Source: Amycolatopsis sp. FBCC-B4732 (GTDB lineage Bacteria; Actinomycetota; Actinomycetes; Mycobacteriales; Pseudonocardiaceae). Taken from it: 64,000 nucleotides of DNA. Position 1 is the stretch's first letter. Each line of letters opens with the position of its first letter. The stretch lies in assembly GCF_023008405.1 (NCBI RefSeq), contig NZ_CP095376.1, positions 1,512,001 to 1,576,000 of the forward strand, given 5' to 3'. The position numbers and the translations under genes are program-made. This document shows, one piece after another, positions 16,905 to 25,201 of the stretch. A model generated the notes under the pieces. The model did no database searches. It saw only the letters and a list, made by a program, of their open reading frames with translations, and was not told where the DNA came from.

Positions 16905-17655
16905 GGGTGGCGGCTTCCGCGCCGGCTCGCGCACCCACGGGGCGCGTCGGTGATCGGCACGTAAGCGACGTCCGGCCGCGGGTGGTACCGCCGGATGTGC
17001 GCCCCCACCGGCAGCGCGCCCTCCCCGGCGCCGGCCGTCAGCAGCTCCCGCAGGCCCGCCCAGGGCTCGACTGAGGCTTCCGGTGCGCGTTCGTCGAGCC
17101 ACGGGTCCGGCAACGCGCGCGAGGTCCGCGGTCACCACCGGCTCGCGTCGCGGGAACGGGTGGCCCGCCGCGACCGCCGACAAGCGCGGCTCCCGCACCA
17201 GCACCGGGCCGGTGACCAGGTCCGGTGCCTCGAGCGGGAGCCCGGCCGGCACCACGTCCACCTCGCCCTCGCGCAGCCAGGGCAGGACCTCGGCGGGCCG
17301 CACCTCGCAAAACTCGGCCCGGCAGCCCGGCTCCCGCTGCCGGAAGCGCTCGGCCACACGGCCAGGAGCTGCCCGCCCGCCGCGTCGCGGAACGCGACCC
17401 GCAGCGTGCCGGTGACCCCGCGGCCGGCCTCCATCGCGCGCTCCAGCGCGGTGCCGACCTCGCCGGAGGTCGCCGACGAGGCCACCGCGGTCAGCTCCAC
17501 GCGGCGGCTGGTCCGGTGAACAGCGGCACGCCGATCCGCCGTTCGAGCTTCCGGATCGGCTGGCTGACCTGCGCGGTCGAGACGCGCAGCCGCTCCGCCG
17601 AGCGGCCGAAGTGCAGCTCCTCGGCGCTCCACCGCTTCGGCCTCGGCCAGGGCCA
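16905..17655 (-). pseudogene. Decayed LysR-family regulator with several frameshifts
   Basis: Pieces of one LysR protein appear in successive minus-strand frames. The HTH (EELHFGRSAERLRVSTAQVS) lies around 17540-17620. TSRRVELTAV with the dimer region, through VTGTLRVAFRDAAGGQLLAV, is in a second frame at about 17360-17515. The ligand-domain segment CRAEFCEVRPAEVLPWLREG to VVTADLARV is in a third frame at about 17125-17355. The C-terminal piece LPDPWLDERAPEAS to DVAYVPITDAPR returns to the second frame at about 16935-17110. At least three frame changes and the lack of a proper start make it non-functional, unless the sequence has errors. Confidence 0.8.
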
Positions 17656-17688
17656 AACCGCTGCGACACCGAGCTGGTCGGCTGAGCG

Positions 17689-17994
17689 CTACTCGCCGCG
17701 CATCGACCGGCGGATCGCGGCCAGTCTGTCCTTCGCCGCCTGGTCGCGGTCGGCGATCTGCTTGTCGAGGGTTTCGGCCGTGGTGTCGGTGCCGAGGCCG
17801 GCGACCTCGGCGGCCCCGACCGACGTCGTGTACCGGTTCTCGATCTTGTCGCGCACGAAGTCGAAGCTGGGCACGCCGCCCAGGCTGTAGTCCGGCTCCG
17901 GCAGCGGCGACGAGGGCACCGCGATCGCCGCGGTGGGGGTCTCGTCGACGATCTCGCCGTCCAGGACGTTCGGGTCGTCGTCGGGTTTGGTCAT
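17689..17994 (-). CDS. Conserved small cytoplasmic protein, unknown function
   Basis: A 101-residue hydrophilic protein, MTKPDDDPNVLDGEIVDETP at the start, then a Pro-rich stretch and a charged helical end (LDKQIADRDQAAKDRLAAIR). The segment SFDFVRDKIENRYTTSVGAAEVAG suggests one short folded motif. No family is recognised. It sits upstream of the LysR remnant and is divergent from the WXG-like protein. High charge and good codon use support a real gene. Confidence 0.6.
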   Translation of the reverse strand: MTKPDDDPNVLDGEIVDETPTAAIAVPSSPLPEPDYSLGGVPSFDFVRDKIENRYTTSVGAAEVAGLGTDTTAETLDKQIADRDQAAKDRLAAIRRSMRGE

Positions 17995-18118
17995 CTGCCC
18001 AATCTAGCGTCCGAGTGGGCACTCCCGCCGGTACCGCAGTGGGTAATTCGGCCGTTGGGCGGTGCCACGCGGTGCGGAATTCTCGAACCCGCACAGCCGT
18101 GTCCGGAAGGAGCAGACC

Positions 18119-19033
18119 ATGAGTGCCGGGGCCTACCGCGCCGAAACCACGGAAATGGGGACGGTCGCCAAGGCGGTCGAAGAAGTCGGGTCGTCCTTCC
18201 ATTCGGTGACCCGTGACCTGGAGAGCCTGGTGCTCGACGCGTTGTCGTTCGCCGGGATCGGGAGCGGGGTGGCCGCCGCGAACTCGGCGCTGCACTCCTC
18301 GCTGGGGAGCGCGCTGCAGAAGTTCCTGAGCCTGATCACGAACGTCAACCAGAACGTCCAGACGGCCGCGAACGGCTACAACGCGGCCGACTCCGACGTC
18401 GCGCAGGCCTACGGCGGCGGCCAGGCCCAGGCCGGCGGCGGGGGAGCGGCGGCCGCGGCGGCGCCGCAGCAGCTGGACCCGCGCGTGGTCGATTCGATCA
18501 TGCGCTCGGAGGGCGCGACCGGCGAGCAGGGCGGCGTGCCGGAGGCGTACGGCTTCCGGCAGAACATGCACAACGGCTACGACCGGATCATCGCCGCGCG
18601 CGAGCAGTACGGCATCGGCAGCGCCGAGGAACGCGCCGTCGTCTCGGACCTGATGACGGCGAACGCGCGCACCGCGGGCGCGCTCAACTTCACCGATCCG
18701 GGCACGCAGGCCGCGATCATGTCCGGGGCGCACATGCGCGGCGCCGGCGGGGTGCGCGCGATCCTCAACCACATGGGCGGCGACGACATCGTGCGCAGCT
18801 CGCGGACCCTGAGCGACACGACGATCCAGCACGTCCAGGGCCTCACGCCGGAACAGTTCCAGCAGGAGTTCCGCGACGCCCGCGTCGAGTACGACCGCCA
18901 GATCTACGGCGACACCACCACCCGCCAGGGCGGGCACACGCAGAACTGGTGGGACCGCTACGGAAACGGCCTGACCCAGCGGTACGACCGCGAGCAGGCC
19001 GAATTCCTCGGGCTTTCCCAGCCGCGGAACTGA
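18119..19033 (+). CDS. WXG-like N-terminus fused to a putative cell-wall hydrolase domain
   Basis: A 304-residue protein. Residues 1-100 form a long helical hairpin like ESX/WXG100-family substrates (VAKAVEEVGSSFHSVTRDLE, then LQKFLSLITNVNQNVQTAANGYNAAD), without a classical signal peptide. A Gly/Ala linker (101-117) leads to an alpha-helical domain with IMRSEGATGEQGG and NGYDRIIAAREQYG, reminiscent of lysozyme-like or TtsA-type folds; the Glu of RSEG could be catalytic. The ATG at 18119 follows GGAAGGAG. Inference: a type VII-exported effector or wall-remodelling enzyme. The catalytic assignment is weak. Confidence 0.65.
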   Translation: MSAGAYRAETTEMGTVAKAVEEVGSSFHSVTRDLESLVLDALSFAGIGSGVAAANSALHSSLGSALQKFLSLITNVNQNVQTAANGYNAADSDVAQAYGGGQAQAGGGGAAAAAAPQQLDPRVVDSIMRSEGATGEQGGVPEAYGFRQNMHNGYDRIIAAREQYGIGSAEERAVVSDLMTANARTAGALNFTDPGTQAAIMSGAHMRGAGGVRAILNHMGGDDIVRSSRTLSDTTIQHVQGLTPEQFQQEFRDARVEYDRQIYGDTTTRQGGHTQNWWDRYGNGLTQRYDREQAEFLGLSQPRN

Positions 19034-19099
19034 GTGGTTCGAAGATCGAAAAACGGGGCACCTTACCTCCTGTAGCCGAACGACAACGGGAGGCACGCG

Positions 19100-19537
19100 A
19101 TGAACCGGAGGATGATCGCACTACTGGGCGGGGTCGCCGTGATGGCGGGGACCGTGGCGTTCGCGGGAACGGCCGAAGCGGCGTCGACGCCGTGCAGTGC
19201 CGAAGCGAAGGCCTGCGTCCAGCGCAGTTCGAACACGGCGTGGCTGACGGACGGCGCCGGGAACGTCACCTACGGTGGCGTCCCGATCACCGTCGGGTTG
19301 CCGAAGTACCCGACCCCGCTCGGGAAGTTCCACGTGCAGTACAAGGACATCGACCACTACAGCAAGCAGTACAACGGGCCGATGCCCTATTCGGTGTTCT
19401 TCACCACCACCGGGGTCGCTTTCCACCAGGGCAGCCTGAAGGCGAAGTCCCACGGGTGCGTGCACCTTTCGCACGCGGCCGCGGTGACGTTCTACAACTC
19501 CTTGCACCCGGGTGACGTCGTCGAGGTCGTGCCCTGA
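19100..19537 (+). CDS. Secreted L,D-transpeptidase (YkuD)
   Basis: A 145-residue exported enzyme. The signal peptide ends near AEA-A28. The YkuD signature is H109 (AFHQGS), S117-H118-G119-C120-V121 with nucleophile Cys120. Such enzymes form 3-3 cross-links in peptidoglycan or attach proteins to it. It is compact, lacking LysM or Ig domains found in mycobacterial Ldt proteins. It has an extra pair of cysteines (C32, C39). Its 3' end overlaps the convergent membrane gene by 46 bp. Confidence 0.9.
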   Translation: MNRRMIALLGGVAVMAGTVAFAGTAEAASTPCSAEAKACVQRSSNTAWLTDGAGNVTYGGVPITVGLPKYPTPLGKFHVQYKDIDHYSKQYNGPMPYSVFFTTTGVAFHQGSLKAKSHGCVHLSHAAAVTFYNSLHPGDVVEVVP

Positions 19538-19944
19538 TCCGTCCTTTTCGGACGGTCGAGCAGGGCGCCCGCGACGGCGCCGAACACCAGGTGGTCGGCC
19601 AGCTGCGGCGCGCGGGGAAGCATTCGCACGGCGGGGTAGGCCCGAGCGGCGAGGCCGAGGTCCAGTGCGGCGATCGCCAGCCCGGCCACCGCACCGCGGG
19701 TGACGCCGCGGCAGCGGGCGACGGCGAGGACGCCGGTCCACCCGGCGGCGATGAACAGGTGCGCGACCAGCCCGGCGGCGGCGCCGGGCCGGTCGCGCCT
19801 GCCGGGGATCAGGGTGCCCGCGGCACGGGTGGCGGCGAGGAGGTCGCCACCGGTGGCGAGGGTGTGCACGGTCGACGGTATACCGCTGACCACGGCGGCG
19901 ACGGCCCCCGCTCGCACGACCTGGCGGAGCCGGCGGCGTCGCAC
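19492..19944 (-). CDS. Small membrane protein, unknown function
   Basis: About 150 residues with hydrophobic helices at roughly residues 10-30, 55-75, 83-101 and 113-130. GTG 19944 is preferred. A longer reading frame to 19995 only adds translation of the dispersed DNA repeat (MKESFMTSDAVKESF), which is not likely protein-coding. No family was recognised. It converges on and overlaps the L,D-transpeptidase gene. Confidence 0.6.
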   Translation of the reverse strand: MRRRRLRQVVRAGAVAAVVSGIPSTVHTLATGGDLLAATRAAGTLIPGRRDRPGAAAGLVAHLFIAAGWTGVLAVARCRGVTRGAVAGLAIAALDLGLAARAYPAVRMLPRAPQLADHLVFGAVAGALLDRPKRTDQGTTSTTSPGCKEL

Positions 19945-19948
19945 TGCC

Positions 19949-19996
19949 GTGAACGACTCTTTCACCGCGTCCGACGTCATGAACGACTCTTTCATG
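19949..19996. repeat. Dispersed repeat, two direct TGAACGACTCTTTCA copies
   Basis: Two 15-bp copies of TGAACGACTCTTTCA (19950-19964 and 19980-19994) flank a spacer containing CGTCCGACG. The same element recurs at 55447-55493 with the second copy inverted. Here the copies are in the same orientation and lie between two minus-strand genes. Confidence 0.8.
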
Positions 19997-20010
19997 TCAT
20001 CGGGGCGGCG

Positions 20011-20433
20011 TCAGTGGATCGCCAGGTAGGCGGCCACCCGGATCCGCAGCCCGCGCACGTGGGGGAGCGCGATGGCGAACGCCCGCGCCGGCCGGTACCC
20101 CGGCCACGGATCACCGTGCGTGCACGGTCCGAGGAAGTACACGAAGCCGTCTTCGTCGTCGTAGCGGCCGGCGGACCAGCACTGGAGACTGCCCGGCACC
20201 CGCGCTTCCCAGTACGTCCAGTGCTTCATCGCGCGGGCCAGCTGGCGGGCGAACCGGGGCAGCTCGGCTTCCGCCAGCCCGAGGCCGCGGCCGCTCCAGA
20301 CCCGCGGGGTGCGTTCCGGCGTGCGCGCGGGACAGCCGAACGTGACTTCGCCGCCCGCGTAGTGGCGCGTCCAGCGAGCGCTTTCCGTTGCCAGTGCGTC
20401 GAATTCGGGGCCGCCGGTGAGCTCCAGCGTCAT
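20011..20433 (-). CDS. Hypothetical protein, 140 residues
   Basis: A soluble protein of unknown family, rich in Trp, Arg and Gly. The ATG at 20433 follows the last stop-free upstream region and lies opposite the ALDH promoter. Visible features are RWTRHYAGGEVTFGCPA (20-36), a helical AEAELPRFARQLARAMKHWTYWE, and GPCTHGDPWPGYRP near the end. No catalytic motif is clear. It may be co-regulated with the divergent ALDH gene. Confidence 0.6.
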   Translation of the reverse strand: MTLELTGGPEFDALATESARWTRHYAGGEVTFGCPARTPERTPRVWSGRGLGLAEAELPRFARQLARAMKHWTYWEARVPGSLQCWSAGRYDDEDGFVYFLGPCTHGDPWPGYRPARAFAIALPHVRGLRIRVAAYLAIH

Positions 20434-20500
20434 GGGAAAACGATAGGCGATCAAGCGCGCGGGAGTACCGCCGCGCGGGTGTCGATCAGTGGTCCGATAG

Positions 20501-20508
20501 TGTATACA
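20501..20508. promoter_or_regulatory. TGTATACA palindrome in the ALDH promoter
   Basis: A perfect palindrome TGTATACA lies 34 bp upstream of the ALDH start, in a locally AT-rich stretch (GATAGTGTATACAGTATCC). It resembles half-site arrangements bound by GntR-family regulators. The regulator gene is not in the immediate vicinity. Confidence 0.4.
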
Positions 20509-20542
20509 GTATCCAGTAGACGCGTCGGATACGGAGGCCGCC

Positions 20543-21904
20543 ATGTACTCAGTCACCGACCCCGCGACGGGTGAGCGGGTCGAGGAGATCCTGAACGCGA
20601 CCGACGAGGAGGTCCGCGCCGCCATCGGCCGGGTGCACCGCGGGTACGCGGGCTGGCGGGCGCGGCCCGTCGCCGAGCGGGCCGCGATCGTGCGCCGGGC
20701 CGCCGGGCTGTTCGCCGAACGCGCCGACGAGCTCGCCGCGATCATGACCCTCGAAATGGGGAAGCGGATCAACGAAGGCCGCGGCGAGGTCGGCGTCGTC
20801 GTCGACATCTTCCGCTACTACGGCGAGTGCGGCCCGGAGCTGCTGGCCGACGAGCCGCTGCCGATCCGCGGCGGCGAGGCCGTGCTGACGAAGGAGCCGA
20901 TCGGGCCGCTGCTCGGCATCATGCCGTGGAACTTCCCGTGCTACCAGGTCGCCCGGTTCGTCGCGCCGAACCTGGTGCTGGGCAACACGATCCTGCTCAA
21001 GCACGCGTCGATCTGCCCGCGCTCGGCGGTCGCCATCGAGCGCGTGCTGCGCGACGCCGGCGTGCCAGAAGACGTGTACGTGAACGTCTTCGCGTCGAGC
21101 CGGCAGGTCCCGTGGATGCTCGCCGACCCGCGCATCCAAGGCGTGTCGCTGACCGGCAGCGAGCAGGCCGGCATCTCGGTCGCGGCGGAGGCCGGGCGGA
21201 ACCTCAAGAAGAGCGTCCTCGAGCTCGGCGGCTCGGACCCGTTGATCGTGCTGGACACCGACGACCTGGACGAGACGGTCAAGGTCACCGCGACCGCCCG
21301 GATGCGCAACTGCGGCCAGTCGTGCAACGCCCCGAAGCGCATCATCGTGCTGGGCGAGCTCTACGAGGAGTTCGCCGACCGGTTCGCCAAGCGCGTCGCG
21401 GCGTACTACGTCCCGGGCGACCCGGCGGACCCGGCGACGACACTCCCGCCCCTGGCCTCACCGGCCGCCGCGGACGAGGTGGCCGCCCAGGTCGAACGCG
21501 CCATCACCGAGGGCGCAACCCTGCGCGCGGGCGGCCACCGCATCCCGGGCCCGGGCGCGTACCTGGAGGCGACGGTACTGACCGACGTAACCCCGCAAAT
21601 GGCGGCGTACCACGAGGAAATCTTCGGCCCGGTAGCCCTGCTGTTCCGCGCGGAGACGGAGGAGGAAGCGATCGCACTGGCCAACGACACCCCGTTCGGA
21701 CTGGGCGCGAGCGTCTTCAGCACGGACCGCAACCGCGCGGCCCGCATCGCCCGCGCGATCGACGCGGGAATGGTCTACATCAACAAGTCCGGCGGCTCGG
21801 AGGCAGACCTCCCGTTCGGCGGCATCAAACGCTCGGGCATCGGCCGGGAGCTGGGGCCGCTGGGGATCGAGGAGTTCATGAACAAGAAACCGATACGCCT
21901 CTGA
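20543..21904 (+). CDS. Aldehyde dehydrogenase (succinate-semialdehyde dehydrogenase type), host of the element insertion
   Basis: A 453-residue NAD(P)-dependent aldehyde dehydrogenase. Motifs: GIMPWNFPCYQ (Rossmann N-box), FTGS-like SLTGSEQAG, catalytic Glu227 in VLELGGSDP and Cys261 in NCGQSCNAPKR. It is closest to the GabD subgroup that oxidises succinate semialdehyde. The substrate assignment is by subgroup only. The ATG at 20543 follows GGAGG. The last ten codons (FMNKKPIRL plus stop) are supplied by the left end of the integrated element; a second copy of this end lies at 32997-33028. Confidence 0.92.
   Translation: MYSVTDPATGERVEEILNATDEEVRAAIGRVHRGYAGWRARPVAERAAIVRRAAGLFAERADELAAIMTLEMGKRINEGRGEVGVVVDIFRYYGECGPELLADEPLPIRGGEAVLTKEPIGPLLGIMPWNFPCYQVARFVAPNLVLGNTILLKHASICPRSAVAIERVLRDAGVPEDVYVNVFASSRQVPWMLADPRIQGVSLTGSEQAGISVAAEAGRNLKKSVLELGGSDPLIVLDTDDLDETVKVTATARMRNCGQSCNAPKRIIVLGELYEEFADRFAKRVAAYYVPGDPADPATTLPPLASPAAADEVAAQVERAITEGATLRAGGHRIPGPGAYLEATVLTDVTPQMAAYHEEIFGPVALLFRAETEEEAIALANDTPFGLGASVFSTDRNRAARIARAIDAGMVYINKSGGSEADLPFGGIKRSGIGRELGPLGIEEFMNKKPIRL
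21873..21904 (+). repeat. Left attachment core (attL)
   Basis: A 32-bp copy of the ALDH 3' end beginning AGTTCATGAACAAG and ending CGCCTCTGA. It differs from the right copy at one base only, position 21895 (A here, C at 33019). The difference is synonymous: Ile codon ATA here, ATC at the right. ATA is rare in this GC-rich genome, so the left copy is probably element-derived and the right copy is the original gene end. Confidence 0.9.
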
Positions 21905-21930
21905 CCTGCTGTTTTGTTACTTCTGGTCCC

Positions 21931-21952
21931 GCCAGGCCGTCGTCAGGCCGTC
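21931..21952. repeat. Left paired CAGGCCGTC motifs (arm-site candidate)
   Basis: CAGGCCGTC occurs at 21933-21941 and 21944-21952, both preceded by the same orientation, and overlaps the integrase stop codon. An identical pair with the same 11-bp period occurs near the right end at 32873 and 32884. The placement beside both att cores suggests arm-type sites for Int or Xis. Confidence 0.65.
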
Positions 21953-23253
21953 TCGGAATCCTGGGCCGTCTGCTGCGGCCGGCGGGGCTTGAACACCCGG
22001 TTGGTCGCGGCGCGAGCCCGCTTGTGGCTCGACGGGACGAGGTGGGTGTAGATCCGGAGCGTGTAGCCGGGGTCGTGGTGACCCAGGTACTCGGCGACCT
22101 CCTTGATCGACACACCGTTGGCGAGCATCGTGGACGCGAAGAAGTGCCGCATCGCGTGCATCCCGTCTCGGCGTTCGACGTAGTCGAGCCCCGCGCTCGC
22201 GAAGGCCGGCCGCCAGACGTGGTACGCGAAGTTGGCGCCCTTGATCACGTTCCTGATCGGTTGCCTCGCGTAGACGCTGCGCTTCGTCGTCCGGCCGATC
22301 AACACGCGCACGGTCTCCGGCCGTCCACCCGGTTCGAGCCAGGGGAGTGTCAGCGTGACCGGCTCGAAGGTGGCCATGTAGTCGTCGATGTCATCGAGCA
22401 CGCCCTGTCCGAGCGGCACCACACGGGTCTTGCCGCCCTTCGGAGGCGAGAACACCGGCTGAGTGCCGATCCACCGGATCTGACGCTGAACGTTGACGAT
22501 CATCTCGTCGCGGTCGACGTCGTCCGGACTGAACCCAAAGATCTCCATCTGCCGCAGCCCGAGTCCGGCCCCGAGCGGCACTGTGACGGTGTACTCGGCG
22601 GGCAGAGCGAGCCGGACGGCGCGGACTCGGCTGTCCGGCCACGGGATGACCTTCCGCTGGACGGGCTTGGGTCGCTTGACGCTCTTCGCTCGGCACGGGT
22701 TCGCCCGGATCTTCTTGTCGTCGTAGGCCGCCTGGAGGATGGCGGACACGGTGTCGAAGAGCACCGCCCGCGTGGACGCCATCAGGCCGCGACCGCCTTC
22801 ACTCTTCGGCCGTTCCAACCAGTCGAGCCAGTCACGAATGGTGTCGGTCTTCGCTGCCACCTTGAGCGGCTTGTCCCCGAGGAACGGGAAGATCCCGGTC
22901 TTGAGGTGGTTGCTCACCGTCTGCCGGGTCCCCGCGTCGGCGGACTGGCCCTTGCGCCACTGGGCCGTGTAGTCGCGGAACTTCTCTTCACCGGACTCAG
23001 TCGAGATGTACTCACCGGCGAGCACATCGTGTTGCATCTTGGTCAGGAAGGTCTTGGCCTTTGTAAGTTGCTTGTCCGGAAAGGACTTGCTCCGTTCGTT
23101 GCCTTCGGGGTCGTAGTAGCGGACCTTGTACCGGTCGCCCTTGCCGAACAGTTCGGTCTTCTCTCGGACAGGGTGCCCCTTGGCGTTGAAGACCGGCTTA
23201 CCCGTCTCGTCTTTCTTCTGCCGCCACCATCGATCTTGCACGTGTCCTTTCAT
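21943..23253 (-). CDS. int: Tyrosine recombinase (integrase)
   Basis: A 436-residue site-specific recombinase. The N-terminal arm/core-binding region (about 40-195) precedes the catalytic domain. Catalytic residues: R234 (GLGLRQMEIF), H366 and R369 (HAMRH), H392 (LGHHD) and nucleophile Y402 (RIYTH). It should catalyse recombination between the attL/attR cores. The start follows GGAG with 8-bp spacing. It lies next to attL and points toward it, as in pSAM2-like elements, and is separated from xis by a strong hairpin. Confidence 0.96.
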   Translation of the reverse strand: MKGHVQDRWWRQKKDETGKPVFNAKGHPVREKTELFGKGDRYKVRYYDPEGNERSKSFPDKQLTKAKTFLTKMQHDVLAGEYISTESGEEKFRDYTAQWRKGQSADAGTRQTVSNHLKTGIFPFLGDKPLKVAAKTDTIRDWLDWLERPKSEGGRGLMASTRAVLFDTVSAILQAAYDDKKIRANPCRAKSVKRPKPVQRKVIPWPDSRVRAVRLALPAEYTVTVPLGAGLGLRQMEIFGFSPDDVDRDEMIVNVQRQIRWIGTQPVFSPPKGGKTRVVPLGQGVLDDIDDYMATFEPVTLTLPWLEPGGRPETVRVLIGRTTKRSVYARQPIRNVIKGANFAYHVWRPAFASAGLDYVERRDGMHAMRHFFASTMLANGVSIKEVAEYLGHHDPGYTLRIYTHLVPSSHKRARAATNRVFKPRRPQQTAQDSETA

Positions 23254-23292
23254 CGCTTTCTCCTATCCTGGTTGGGTTTTGATGCGGCTTAA

Positions 23293-23322
23293 CCCCATGC
23301 CCGAGGTTGATCGGGCATGGGG
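23293..23322 (-). terminator. Hairpin between xis and int
   Basis: A perfect 12-bp inverted repeat (CCCCATGCCCGA, 6-nt loop) lies 18 bp past the xis stop and 40 bp before the int start. On the minus strand it could terminate or attenuate transcripts from the rep-xis operon so that int has its own control. Confidence 0.7.
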
Positions 23323-23340
23323 TGTCGTAGCTGGGACCTC

Positions 23341-23550
23341 CTATGCGGCGCCGTCATGGCTGAGCTGGTCGATCCAAGCTCGTACCGTTTCGGGGGCGTA
23401 CCGGACGTGTTTGCCCATCCGAATCCACGCCGGGCCGTAGCTCTTGAAACGCCAGTCCCGCAGGGTCTTCTCGGGTATCCCGAGGAAGGTGGCCAAGTCC
23501 TCAGGCGTCCACAGGCCCTCGATGCTCACCACCTTGATCCGTGCACTCAT
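23341..23550 (-). CDS. xis: Excisionase-type winged-helix DNA-binding protein
   Basis: A 69-residue MerR/AlpA-like winged helix: LWTPEDLATFLGIPEKTLRDW forms the HTH, followed by a wing (YGPAWIRMGKHVRY) and a helix (PETVRAWIDQL). Such proteins bend DNA at att arms and direct Int to excision. Start supported by GAGGGGG 5 bp upstream. It follows the rep gene by 10 bp and precedes int, the canonical AICE order. Confidence 0.9.
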   Translation of the reverse strand: MSARIKVVSIEGLWTPEDLATFLGIPEKTLRDWRFKSYGPAWIRMGKHVRYAPETVRAWIDQLSHDGAA

Positions 23551-23560
23551 GTCTGCCCCC

Positions 23561-25201
23561 TCAGGCCGCCAGAGATGGAGTTGCCGAAGTAACTTCGCCC
23601 GGTGGTCCGGCCGCGAGTAGCGCTAGGTCGTACTCGGCCTTCCACGTGATCCGCTCCGAGATGGCACGCATGACCAGTTGGTCCCGTGGCGGGCAGTGGG
23701 TGTCGCCGGGCTCGACTTTGCGCCATACGAACCGATCCGGGGCCGGTTCCGGCTTGCTGATCCCGACCGCCGCCAACGCCGAGAGCACGAACCCCCGGCG
23801 GTCGGCCTTGTGGTCGGCCACCGTCTTGCCGGACCACTTGCGCGACACGAGGACTCGCCGCCCCGGTAGCCCGAGGGTTGTCCGGCGATGCGCCCGGCCT
23901 CTGCAGTGCCCTGGCACCGTCTTCCCGTTCGCCCCCTTCGGGTTGATGCCATACAGCAGCCACACCGCGCAGCGCGGCGAGCACGGCGTCACGGCCAGGT
24001 GGGCATGAAGCATGTCGTGGTGATCCCGCTGGCCGGCCGTGTCCGCATCGACGACCTCACCGGTCGACTTCGTCAGGTACTTGGTCAGGTAGCCGATGTG
24101 CCGCCCGGCCTCCTCCGTCCCGCCGAGGATGCCCTTCGAGTGCACCTGCGTGCCGAACCGCACGACATGAGCCGGTTCCTCCACGGCAGCCACCGCGTCA
24201 TCCCACGCCGTCAACGGCTCCCGGGTCTCCGGATCCACAAAGGAACGGGAATCGGGATCCCACAACGGGTTCCGGTCCGTGTAGACCAGTTCTTCATGAG
24301 CTGGCCACCACACCTGGTGGTAGGTGGCTTCGGTGACGAGCCGGATGGTTTCGTGCGAGATCGCGCCCCGCAACGCCGTGTGCAGATGCGGTGCCGCCCG
24401 TCGCTGCGGCTCGACCGTGGCGAAGTACTGCACGTCCCAGCCGACGACCCGGCGCAGGTTCTGCCACCACCGATCCACCAGCGCCGCGAAGTGCACCGCA
24501 TCCCGAGCTGCCCGCCGGTAGTCATACGACGCCGGGTCGACCGGCGAGCCGTCAGACCGGACGCGGCCGTAGGTGTCGCAGGTCAGCGTGACGAACATCG
24601 ACGGCCGGAACTTCCCTGCGAACTCCCGCCCCACCGTCGTCTTCGCGACCTTGCGCCGAGGCAGGTTCGGAGCATCCTGCCGCCGCTTGGTCGACCGCTT
24701 GACCGCCTTCCGGTCCGGCACGTCCAGGGCGGGCAGGCGACCGGTCATGCCTGAGGCCCTCAGCTCCGCGTCCACGCTGGCGACTTCTGCCCGCAGCTCT
24801 TCCGCCTCTGTATCGTCTCCGGCGGCGACCACGTCGCGGTAGTGCGCCGCCAGGTCGGCCCGATAGGTCAGCAGCTCGGTTTGGGTCTCCGAGGGCTTCT
24901 CGCGGGTGATCACCGGCTCTTCGGTCAGGTGCCAGCCCTCGCGGCACTGGGCTTGCCGAAGTGCCTTTGCCTTCCGAGCGCAGGGCAGGCACACCGACTC
25001 AACGGTGGACCCGCAGGGGACTGGGACGTAGCGGACTTCGCCGGTTTCGGTGTCGCCGACTTCCATCGTGAACGGCCGGGTACACACGCCGTGCTTCTCC
25101 GCCGTGGCCTTGACGACGTCGGCGGAGAGGGCACCGCGGATTCGCTCGATCGGGGTGGCTGGCACCGCCGGGGCCTGCGGGTTTTCGCTGGTGGTGGTCA
25201 T
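23561..25201 (-). CDS. RepSA-like rolling-circle replication initiator
   Basis: A 546-residue replication protein of the pSAM2 RepSA type. A cysteine cluster (C63, C71, C74, C86) near the N-terminus may bind zinc. Rep motif 1 is FVTLTCDTYG (203-212), the metal-binding HUH-like motif is PHLHTALRG (HLH at 272-274), and YLTKYLTKS near 393 probably carries the nicking tyrosine. A later CSPRC segment adds a second zinc-like site. It replicates the excised element. The ATG at 25201 has GGGAGG upstream and overlaps the tra stop by 4 bp; the frame upstream of it overlaps tra and is not coding. Confidence 0.93.
   Translation of the reverse strand: MTTTSENPQAPAVPATPIERIRGALSADVVKATAEKHGVCTRPFTMEVGDTETGEVRYVPVPCGSTVESVCLPCARKAKALRQAQCREGWHLTEEPVITREKPSETQTELLTYRADLAAHYRDVVAAGDDTEAEELRAEVASVDAELRASGMTGRLPALDVPDRKAVKRSTKRRQDAPNLPRRKVAKTTVGREFAGKFRPSMFVTLTCDTYGRVRSDGSPVDPASYDYRRAARDAVHFAALVDRWWQNLRRVVGWDVQYFATVEPQRRAAPHLHTALRGAISHETIRLVTEATYHQVWWPAHEELVYTDRNPLWDPDSRSFVDPETREPLTAWDDAVAAVEEPAHVVRFGTQVHSKGILGGTEEAGRHIGYLTKYLTKSTGEVVDADTAGQRDHHDMLHAHLAVTPCSPRCAVWLLYGINPKGANGKTVPGHCRGRAHRRTTLGLPGRRVLVSRKWSGKTVADHKADRRGFVLSALAAVGISKPEPAPDRFVWRKVEPGDTHCPPRDQLVMRAISERITWKAEYDLALLAAGPPGEVTSATPSLAA

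Noticed and set aside
17132..19096. A 654-codon minus-strand frame over the WXG-like gene
   Set aside because: Most is shadow of the plus-strand gene. Only its last part overlaps a piece of the LysR remnant.
19945..19995. N-terminal extension MKESFMTSDAVKESF of the small membrane protein
   Set aside because: It is translation of a dispersed DNA repeat also found at 55.4 kb outside any gene; a GTG start follows at 19944.
20827..23292. An 821-codon plus-strand frame spanning ALDH and integrase
   Set aside because: It runs through two clear genes in a wrong frame and crosses the att core without any domain.
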